Source of the DNA: Funneliformis mosseae
Lineage: Eukaryota > Glomeromycota > Glomeromycetes > Glomerales > Glomeraceae
Reading direction: 5' to 3'
Assembly (NCBI GenBank): GCA_910592005.1
Contig: CAJVPP010002035.1
Span: forward strand, 1-16,637
Length of the DNA: 16,637 bases
Shown here piece by piece: positions 9,630 through 16,637 of the stretch. The first letter of the stretch is position 1. Each line of letters begins with the position of its first letter. The notes below the pieces were generated by a model. The model worked only from the letters and a program-made list of their open reading frames with translations, had not been told where the DNA came from and ran no database searches. The position numbers and the translations under genes are program-made.

Positions 9630-9800
9630 CAATATAGAGAATTTAATAGTAAAAATTTTGATTATTATGGAATTACTAATGAGAATTCATGTCTATTATG
9701 CAAGTTAGATCATAATGATGAGGAAGGTATAAAAGGTAGATATGAAGCCAGATCCTATTTTATTAAATGTGAATAGCGTGAAATTGAGATAGTTGTGTAG
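9630..9800 (+). pseudogene. Cysteine-rich protein remnant, block A
   Basis: The frame opens at 9630 and reads NFDYYGITNENSCLLCKLDH then DEEGIKGRYEARSYFIKCE. It meets TAG at 9774, where Gln would fit, and continues REIEIVV to TAG 9798. The CLLC pair with a later Cys suggests a small zinc-binding module. It is probably the same protein as block B. It starts just beyond the candidate LTR, so the LTR element may have cut its 5' part. The family is unknown to me by name but has the look of repeated Glomeromycotina zinc-binding proteins. Confidence 0.5.
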
Positions 9801-9933
9801 TCTCATTGCTTTATAATAGTCTGAATAACTCTTTGGGGTGATAATCTATCTGGAAATCTTAATCTTTTTTCAAAAAAATAGGTCTATATGAGAAAAAAAA
9901 GGATTTAAATTGACCGCAATTATATAAAATTAA

Positions 9934-10530
9934 GATATATCCAAGACTAATAAAATACTAACTTCTAAATATCTGGATTAGCATGCTAAATTAAGTGGAT
10001 TACTAAGCGTTTTGATGGATAAGATTCAGATCAACTTATACAAAAAATATAAAAAAGAAACTGGGCATGAGCCATGGCAATTATTAGAAGATTGCCTTCT
10101 CATAAATTTGAAATCAGAAAATAAAGTATTCTATTTATCTTCTTCTGAGTAATGTGAAGAAAAAGGGTTTATCACTTTCAAAGTCAAACCTGATCCAGAA
10201 TTAATTATTAAATCTATCTTAGAGCACTTCTCATACTTGAAATTCTGAAATAGTTTTAGAGGGATTGATAATTATAATTTTGCATCACCTTAGCTATGAA
10301 GCTCATTATGCTTTATCTGTGATGAAAAATATAGAAATTATAGATTACATGGTTTATGATATTACGAGAATGGAAATCAGCTCCCTTATGATTCTGAATT
10401 AGTAAAGTTATATTCTCAAGATAAGTTGGAGTATTGTCCTACCTGCAACACTTCAAGCAAATAAACTCAAATTTGCAATTGTAGCATAGAAGCTTTGTCA
10501 TATACTCTCACGCTTGTATTTATTTTTTTA
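9934..10530 (+). pseudogene. Cysteine-rich protein remnant, block B
   Basis: A single frame without frameshifts runs from 9934 to the LINE boundary. It includes LMDKIQINLYKKYKKETGH, EPWQLLEDCLLINLKSE, GFITFKVKPDPELIIKSIL, then SSLCFICDEKYRNYRLHG and EYCPTCNTSSK, i.e. two CxxC pairs that could bind zinc. Stops fall at TAG 9979, TAA 10150, TGA 10246, TAG 10291, TGA 10297, TGA 10357 and TAA 10462. All fit Gln, Arg or Trp codons altered by one transition. Block A is in another frame, so an indel or intron lies between. Function unknown; nucleic-acid binding is a guess from the CxxC pairs. The 3' end meets an opposite-strand LINE. Confidence 0.55.
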
Positions 10531-11277
10531 TCACTTGCATGTATTAATAAAAGGACCGCTCTTGCTTATCACCTGATATGTAAAAATGATTGTAATTTGA
10601 TATGATTGAACATTAAACATATCATATAAATCGTAATTATTGAGGGAATTAATAAAGTTTAAATTGAAAGAAGAGTTGTGAGTACGGTCTGGGTCAGCAT
10701 TTAAATCTCCCATGAGAATAATATGTAGATTATTTTTAATGGTGTCATCTAATAATTGTTTTAAAAATTGAACAGACTGTTTTGTAACATTAGTTGAAGA
10801 GTTGGCAGGAGGGATGTAACAATTAATAACTATCAATTTTTATTTGTTCACAAATTGTAATTTTGCATAAATAATTCTATCTAAATTGGAGTTGTAAGCA
10901 AAGATGTGCTTAGCTATTAATGGGCTGAAGAAGAGACTAATGCCTGTTCTAATTGATTGGGAATATTGGTTATTGCTAAAAAAAGTAATATAATCAGGAA
11001 AATCTCAGTTGAAAATAGATGAGATTTCTTTAAAATTTGTTTCTTGTAAACCTATAATGTTAAATTGATTAACTGAGTATAGGGAGAAAAGGTAATTTTA
11101 TTTTGCAGGATTATTGAGTGAATGGATGTTATGTGTTACAATTCTAAGATTTGAAAGTGAAGGAGTATTAAAACTAGAGATATTTAGGTTATTAGTAGTA
11201 AGGACAATAATTATTATAAAAATAAAATCAAAGTTGGTGACTGCCGATGCAATGTTCTATTGCCTTATCAAAATCAT
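10531..11277 (-). pseudogene. LINE ORF2, N-terminal AP-endonuclease (EEP) domain
   Basis: The endonuclease nicks target DNA to prime reverse transcription. From ATG 11277 one frame runs to TGA at 10531-10533 without frameshift. RIVTHNIHSLNN is the first EEP strand. GLQET (near 11045) carries the catalytic Glu. INCYIPPANSS and MGDLNADPD (about 10713-10690) give the GDxN catalytic motif. Stops are TAG 11259, TAA 11100, TGA 11007 and TAA 10842 (first bases), fitting Gln, Gln, Trp/Arg and Gln. The domain is cut after DLYDMFNVQS...TYQVISK, so the distal SDH motif and all of RT are missing. The ATG lies within the 3' end of ORF1 in another frame, an overlap of about 50 nt if TGA 11230 ends ORF1. 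Confidence 0.82.
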
Positions 11278-13265
11278 CTGTTAATGGTTCAAAAACATGC
11301 GTATCATGTTTATTGAGAATATTTTTGTTAAGAAGGGTGGTTTAAAAGTCATGACAAGACTTTAGGAGTTTGTTAAGTATAGGAGTGAACTCTGATATAC
11401 ATTATTATTATTTTTGACAGATAAGTACCAGTTGTTCATTTGTTTGATTTTGCAAATGGGCTGTATAAAAATTGATATTAATAAATGGGGATTTTTGGTC
11501 TACTTCAGTAGCAGATTCTGGTAAATTGTTGTTAAAATCCTCTGTTTCTGCAGGGATGATGACTTTGATATTAAGGGCTTTTCTAACAACAGCCAGTCGT
11601 TACTGTAAAAACTTAAATTCGATAAAAAGGTCAATGAGTGTATTTGAGATAAAAGTGAGCTGAAAGATAACGAATTGTTTAAAATCTGGATCATAGATTG
11701 AACCATCTTTTGAAGTACTATTTGTTACATTTGGGATAGGAATAACTTCAGTTTTTATAAATTCATATATAAGATCATCTGTCTATTGTAATTTTGGTTT
11801 GTCATTAAAAGATCTGTTAGAAGAAATATTATTTTTGGCTTTAGATGGTGGGGGTGGAGGGGGTCTCTTTTTAGGGCTTTTCTGAGAATTATTAATTTAC
11901 TGTAGGGTCTTAGTCACATGAGTGAAGATGATATTTTCACGAATTGCATCTCGTATCAGACTATGTTTAGGTATTGTGTAATTATTGAATTGAGCGGGTT
12001 GAAATCTTTGGTAAAGATTTTGCATGTTGCGATTCTTAGGAGATTGATGACGTTTAGGACAAGAAGAGGCATTGTGATGTGCAGATGAACAAACTGCGCA
12101 GAGTTTAACTTTTGGATCAGTCTATTCTAATTTTTTGTTGTTTAGAGTTAAATTTTTAATTCCCATAGCTGTCTGGATATCGTATTTATTAGAAAAATAA
12201 AAGAATATATGTTGCAGATAGTTATAATTAAAGCGAGCTCTAGGAATAATTCACGCAGTGATAAAGACTATATTTCCAATGTCTTGTAAGTCACATAGCG
12301 TAATATTTCTAGAAAGATTGGTTAATTTTGCTGAAAAAACAGAATGAACTTAAATGTCAGGCCTAGATAAACTACAAGGATAGTAGCAGATCATATCATT
12401 TAAAAGATATATTCCATCTCCTTTTTTAAATCTTTAAAATTGGCATTTTCGTCAAAGGTAATGGTGATTCTTTGCCAAAGGTTTTTTGTTTTCATAGTAA
12501 AATGAACGATATTACCGAATTTGGAAAATAATTTACGTAATCTTAATTTAGTGACGTTCAAGAGAATTTCTGTGATCATGATCGACCGATCAGATATATA
12601 GGGGCAGATTTTTTAACGTCTAAGGGTTAAAACGTAGTATTGTTCATATTGGGAGATTTTAAATTGCAAAAATCATCATGTTCAACTTTTTCTAAAAAGG
12701 CAACTTTAATAATAGCCTGATTGTGATCGGTAGGATGTCTTCCTTTTGTGACAATGATAAATGAGTTGTACTTATCATAGCACAAATCAGTGATTGTTGA
12801 GATTTTCATTTAGAAGTTCAAGCCACAGAATTTATCTATTTGAATATACGCGAAATATTTGGTAACTTGAGTTGAAGAGGCTTCGAAGCAGATGGTTGAA
12901 GTATCTAAGATGTTTTCTGACGCGTTAAAAGACTCGTCGACACTAACGGTTGGTTTAGGTGCAGTAGTTTCAGAAGTTGAGGTAATATTTTTAGGACTTT
13001 TTCCTTTATTGAGGTTATTGTTTGAACCTTCCTTGACTGGGTCAACTCCTATTATGTTAGTTTCTAACGGAAGGACAGTTGTAGTGGGCTCCTTTACATA
13101 AGTAAGAGAGAGGTCATTATCTAAAGTTTGTTGAGTATTTTGTTTCTTTTTTGGTAACTTGTCAGATATTAGTGACGCAGAGTGACTGCGGTTGGTATTC
13201 TTCCTTTCAGTTTTTTTTGGTATTTTGCAGATTTGTTGAAAAGCAGTTATACGAATTAAACTTTT
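11228..13265 (-). pseudogene. LINE ORF1 (RRM and CCHC zinc-knuckle protein)
   Basis: ORF1 proteins bind the element's RNA. The frame is open from 13265 to 12813, a polar Ser/Thr/Lys-rich region, but has no start codon, so the 5' end is probably truncated. After TAA 12812 comes MKISTITDLCYDKYNSF. A frameshift near 12590 leads to an RRM-like fold (LRKLFSKFGNIVHFTM ... WQRITITFDENANF). Another frameshift lies near 12415. A retroviral-type CCHC knuckle, CAVCSSAHHNASSC, spans 12100-12059 with exact C-X2-C-X4-H-X4-C spacing. A proline run (PPPPPP) follows near 11860. The tail continues past three consecutive TAA codons (11410-11402) and TAA 11344 to TGA 11230. Other stops (TAA 12352, TGA 12253, TAG 12124, TAA 11899, TAG 11785, TAA 11602) also suit Gln or Arg. 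Confidence 0.78.
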
Positions 13266-13269
13266 TTAC

Positions 13270-13889
13270 ATGTAATACTCATATAGATATTACCATACCT
13301 GATATTTATTCTATATTCAATTAAAATAAGATAAAAAATATAATAAAGATACTTATGGAATATGAATATACTTTATAAGCTAAATAAGATAAACATTATA
13401 CTTATTTATTTTGTAATAATAGTCTAATAAAATCTCGTATAATTATGTATTGAATTTTTAAAAAATCTCTTAACATTATTAAGGGTTTTTATATCACGTG
13501 ATAATTTTAAGCAAATCAAGATTGCTGAAATTTTGCATGATAGGCTATCATTGAAAATAAAGGTAGCAAATTAATCGCGCTATCTGTCATTTTTTTTACA
13601 CTATTTCAGCCAACATAGAACTGGTAACTAAACTAGCATAAAGGTGTCAGTACTCTTATTATAGAATCAGGCATTTAAAGAAGACTGAAAAGCTAGTATT
13701 AGCAATAAAGAATTTATTATCTAAATGAATTAGGAATAAGAAGAAAGCAGCACCATTAGATTATGACATCACTATTAAATTAAAGCACTACCAGTCATTA
13801 TTAAATTATAAAATCACTACCATATTATATAGGAAAAGATTAAAATAATACTATAAATACAAAGAAGCTACCCAAAGAATAAATCGAGT
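13270..13889. other. AT-rich spacer, no gene seen
   Basis: No protein-like frame is visible on either strand. From about 13740 the sequence starts to show the AGATTATGA-like words that become a clear tandem repeat further on. A CACGTG palindrome is the only site of note. Confidence 0.55.
13493..13502. promoter_or_regulatory. CACGTG palindrome (E-box-like)
   Basis: ATCACGTGAT is a perfect 10 bp palindrome of the type bound by bHLH factors. There is no gene next to it, so a function cannot be argued. Confidence 0.25.
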
Positions 13890-14080
13890 AGATTATAAAG
13901 TCACCATTAGATTGTGATATTAGATTATGAAATTACCACTAGATTATGTAATTAGATTATAAAGTTATCAGCAGACTATGAAGTTAACATTATATTATAA
14001 AATTATCAGCAGACTATGAAGTTACCATTATATTATGAAGTTACCACTATATTATGAAATTACTGACAGACTATGAAGTT
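13890..14080. repeat. Degenerate tandem repeat, about 19 bp unit
   Basis: About ten units resemble AGATTATGAAGTTACCACT, with a higher-order alternation in which ATCAGCAGACTATGAAGTTA recurs at about 40 bp spacing. Related words extend back to about 13740. Non-coding. Confidence 0.75.
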
Positions 14081-14661
14081 ATTTTCATAACCTAATCTAA
14101 GTTGAATTTGACTTTATGATATAATTATATCATGAAGTCACATGCGACTAGTTTATAAATTTATCTATATAATTGATTAAAATTTTTTTACAAAGTATAG
14201 ATAAATTAGTATTAATAGTTTATCTTATAATCAAATTAAATGATTTAAATAATGAATTATAAGTAAATTAATTTATTATTTTATATAATGCTAATAGTTT
14301 TTTAATATATCTTTTCTTACATATATATAAAATTTCAAAACTCTTACTTAGAATATATTAATATAGATAGAAAAGTTTAAATAATATAAATTTAATATTA
14401 AAGAGAATCAAATAGAAACTTGAAATACATTATCCTATAAAAAGTATTTAATTAAGCTTTTTTGATTTTTTTTTAAAATTAAATATATTATAATTATATT
14501 TTTTTTAAAAAAAAAGATCTAATTATGACAATTGATTATTTTTTATTTATTTTACATTAAAAATATATATATATAATTTGATAATATAATTATAAATAAT
14601 AATCAATTTTATAATATTAATTTTAGTATTGATTATTTACTTTTTATTGTATCATTTATAA
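14081..14661. other. Very AT-rich desert, no gene seen
   Basis: Nearly pure A/T with short homopolymers and TA runs (for example 14560-14575). No protein-like frame or repeat structure beyond low complexity is seen. Confidence 0.6.
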
Positions 14662-14663
14662 TA

Positions 14664-14820
14664 TGGGAGTGTTTCTAGGAAAATCAGGTTCTGAGAAATT
14701 TTTGACTAAAATAAAGAGCTTAATACATTTTAATCTAATAACATCAAAAACTAAAATGCAATAAAAATCTCAATTTTGCTAAAAAATTCCCAGAACCTGA
14801 TTTTCCTAGCAATCAACCCA
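14664..14820. mobile_element. 157 bp MITE with TA target site
   Basis: The ends are inverted: TGGGAGTGTTTCTAGGAAAA on the left, and TGGGTTGATTGCTAGGAAAA as the reverse complement of the right end. Both continue identically with TCAGGTTCTG and then G/AAATTTTT-like sequence, about 40 bp of terminal inverted repeat. TA flanks both ends (14662-14663, 14821-14822), as for Tc1/mariner-type integration. The centre is a short AT-rich loop and no protein is encoded. Confidence 0.8.
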
Positions 14821-14822
14821 TA

Positions 14823-15481
14823 TATTTTAAAATAAAAAATATTATAAATTAATTTTTTAAATTAGCTTTTTCAATTTCTAGATCTTAATTTTATTAAGAA
14901 TTTGTAATATAAACTTGAAAGAAGACTTTATAAAAAAATCAATTTTACATTAAAGTATAAATATTATCTATTCTATGATACTTTTTTAACTTATTTAAAT
15001 ATATTATAAAGTATTATAATAACATAATTATACCTGATGCGATTGGACTTTCTACTTATAAAATGTGCCATAACATATTACACCCATCTAGAGATTTAAT
15101 GAAGCTCGGATAGAAAAGAGGATTTGAAAATGAAGACGGTTTAATTGAAGTATGTATCAAATAACGCACATGAATATACCCCTCCCTCAATTTGCAATTA
15201 AAAAGGGATTTTCCAAAGCAAGGGAATTATCATCTTACACAAATTTCGATCGACTAGAACGCATGAATAAAGTGAATTAAAATTGTTTCATAAATATTGC
15301 ACGATGTAATTTGAAGAACGACCTTTGAAAAATGCATTTGCTTTATTAATGAAGTCATCAACAACACTCTATCTTCCAGAGTTTAATCCAATACTGAAAT
15401 GCATTGGATACAATACTTTAATATTATTTTGTAACGTGAAATAAAATTTATCATTATAAAAAATCATTTTATGTCTTTCAA
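14823..15481. other. Non-coding stretch with possible coding relics near 15190-15440
   Basis: Mostly AT-rich. Between about 15190 and 15440 base composition is more balanced and short plus-strand frames look protein-like: KARELSSYTNFDRLERMNKV near 15215-15275, and MKSSTTLYLPEFNPILK near 15350-15400, in different frames. They may be debris of one gene, but I cannot assign a family, and chance frames are possible. Confidence 0.3.
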
Positions 15482-16307
15482 AGAAAGTGACCCGGAGGGG
15501 TACATGAAGAGTTTGCGTGACCTTAGATACGTTTTTTTTTTTTTTTATTTTATCATCATTTTATAAATTAATTATTTCTTTCTTTTTTTTTTTTTTTTTT
15601 AGGTATGTTCTTACAATTTGCATAATTTTTTTTATTAACGTTAAATTATCTTTTTTATATATAAACAAATTTTCGAATTTCGGAGGATGGAGGTACAATA
15701 TTCTTGCCAAAATCAATAAACGTGTGACAAATCATCGATAAATTCCAATCCGTAGTACCGGTTACTGTTTTGATGAAAATATCTAAGGCTAAGGTTTCAT
15801 TATAAAAGACAACGGTAAAAATCCTTTAACAAGCTATTGGAAAAAGAATCAAATTTGTCTGAAATAAAATATTTCAAAAAGTATTATACCTGATATAATA
15901 AATTTCTTTGAAAGAAATTTTTAAGCTTCAATGTATCGTATAATCCATTTTTCGCCAGGGGGCCAATTTTGAAATGAACAGGGCTATAGTTTAATATTAC
16001 AATATATAATATATATATACTGATAAATCGATTTTCGTCATCATTATGTTTACATATGGAGATGGATTGAGCCAATAGAATTTGACCGAAAAGTTTATGT
16101 CATAACAAGCGTTAAAAACCCCTTTTGCTTGAAAACAAAAAAAAATTTCACTTCTTTCCACTTCTCCAAGACCGGAAAATCAACAAGGAGGTATATTTTC
16201 TATTTATTTATTATTTATTATTTGTAATTTTTTTTTATTTACTTTTCAAGTATAAGGCTTAAACATTTTTCTATATACAATATAAAACGACTGTTACTGA
16301 AGATTTC
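15482..16307. other. Non-coding stretch with long T tracts
   Basis: Homopolymer T runs at 15532-15546 and 15583-15600 (the latter ending TTTAG) dominate the left part. Long hydrophobic frames across them are artefacts of poly-Phe. A pyrimidine-rich segment near 16140-16170 followed by GGAGGTATATTTTC could be a 5' UTR and intron donor, but no coding exon follows. No supported gene. Confidence 0.5.
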
Positions 16308-16637
16308 CGAGTTCTTTGGTACTGCCAAAGACAAAGAGAAGAATAGAGGTTTGCCTATGGCCAAGTAACCCGGTTTCCAGTCCATCCAGCTTTATTTTCC
16401 TCAGCTTGATTTTTCCTGTGAAGAAATTGTCAAAGCGGGTAATGATGGACCAGTGGTTTTAATAATCATTATATCGAGTTAGCAGACGTTTTGCCTGCGG
16501 CTATAATAACCGGTTCTACCGAGTTATCGGGCGTTTTCCTGTGGCATGAATACGCGGTTACCAGTCCATCCAGCTTTATTTTCCTCAGCTTGATTTTCCT
16601 GTCCTGTGAAGAAATTGTCAAAGCGGGTAATGATGGA
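16308..16637. repeat. GC-richer compound repeat with 73/77 bp direct copies
   Basis: A block from CCAGTCCATCCAGC to GGGTAATGATGGA occurs at 16377-16449 and again at 16561-16637, 184 bp apart. It differs only by a small indel (an extra CCTGT-like unit in copy 2). Each block is bracketed by GTCCATC and GATGGAC inverted words (the last C of copy 2 would lie past the window edge). Between and before the copies, a second module starting CGAGTT and ending near CGGTT recurs at 16308, 16475 (45 bp) and 16520. No convincing open frame exists. The array continues beyond the window. Confidence 0.85.

Larger units (their letters stand above)
10531..13265 (-). mobile_element. LINE retrotransposon fragment (ORF1 plus ORF2 endonuclease only)
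   Basis: ORF1 and the start of ORF2 lie in the normal 5'-to-3' order on the minus strand. The element stops inside the endonuclease domain at about 10540, so reverse transcriptase, 3' UTR and poly(A) tail are absent. This is unusual because LINE copies normally lose the 5' end. The 5' edge is set by loss of protein-like sequence near 13250. No target-site duplication could be identified. Confidence 0.8.

Noticed and set aside
2380..10465. Reassigned genetic code with TAA/TAG read as Gln
   Set aside because: Many internal stops fit Gln, but TGA stops also occur at Arg/Trp positions, CAA/CAG remain common in the same frames, and several relics carry frameshifts. C-to-T decay explains all of these.
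11472..11706. Frames on both strands over the ORF1 tail
   Set aside because: The ORF1 tail frame itself, with its Gln-compatible stops, explains this segment; the other two frames are shadows.
12892..13101. Plus-strand frame opposite the LINE
   Set aside because: It is the antisense shadow of the ORF1 N-terminal region, which is open and in line with the rest of ORF1.
15517..15741. Plus-strand 74-codon frame rich in Phe
   Set aside because: It is produced by two long T tracts and contains no other protein-like sequence.
15884..16075. Minus-strand 63-codon frame
   Set aside because: No family resemblance, no flanking exon or intron signals, and composition like the surrounding non-coding DNA.
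1..16637. tRNA or rRNA genes
   Set aside because: Scanned for T-arm and B-box-like words and for conserved rRNA blocks on both strands; nothing formed a cloverleaf or a recognisable rRNA segment.

Overview
The window is AT-rich eukaryotic DNA (about three quarters A+T by eye). It has short spliceosomal introns, long homopolymer and tandem-repeat tracts, and several decayed transposable elements, but no intact host gene that I can support. The protein remnants (a Plavaka-type transposase, a LINE with an RRM/CCHC ORF1 and an AP-endonuclease ORF2, a gag-like frame behind a putative LTR, and two families I do not recognise) fit a transposon-laden fungal genome. The style most resembles an arbuscular mycorrhizal fungus such as Rhizophagus (Glomeromycotina). 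That assignment rests on recall of family and sequence style, not on a search.

Layout. 1-84 is the right end of a Tc1/mariner/pogo-like element. 147-296 is a 3 x 50 bp tandem repeat. 627-2027 is an element bounded by inverted repeats whose centre (813-1866) is about 21 copies of a 50 bp satellite built from small palindromes. 2070-5045 (minus) is a broken Plavaka-like transposase gene with a C2H2 finger at its N-terminus and several introns. Head to head with it, beyond a 48 bp tandem repeat, lies a broken intron-containing gene of unknown family (5504-6909, plus). After a 52 bp x 4 array comes a gag-like frame on the minus strand (7431-8864), followed by a candidate primer-binding site and a candidate LTR with TATA box and polyadenylation signal (8928-9589). 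9630-10530 (plus) holds two blocks of a cysteine-rich protein remnant. 10531-13265 (minus) is a LINE that keeps ORF1 and the endonuclease part of ORF2 but has no reverse transcriptase. 13270-16307 is mostly non-coding AT-rich DNA with a 19 bp tandem repeat and a small TA-flanked MITE. The last 330 bp is a GC-richer block with a 73/77 bp direct repeat running into the window edge.

No gene here works as part of a pathway; the window is a transposon graveyard. Its most notable property is how the genes are broken. Most in-frame stops sit where Gln (CAA/CAG), Arg (CGA) or Trp (TGG) is expected, and several reading frames collect many such stops with no frameshift. Satellite copies also differ mainly at CpG positions. 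Both patterns point to C-to-T decay (methylation-linked deamination or a RIP-like process) rather than random indel erosion. A second recurring feature is that five unrelated tandem arrays all have a period of about 45-52 bp.
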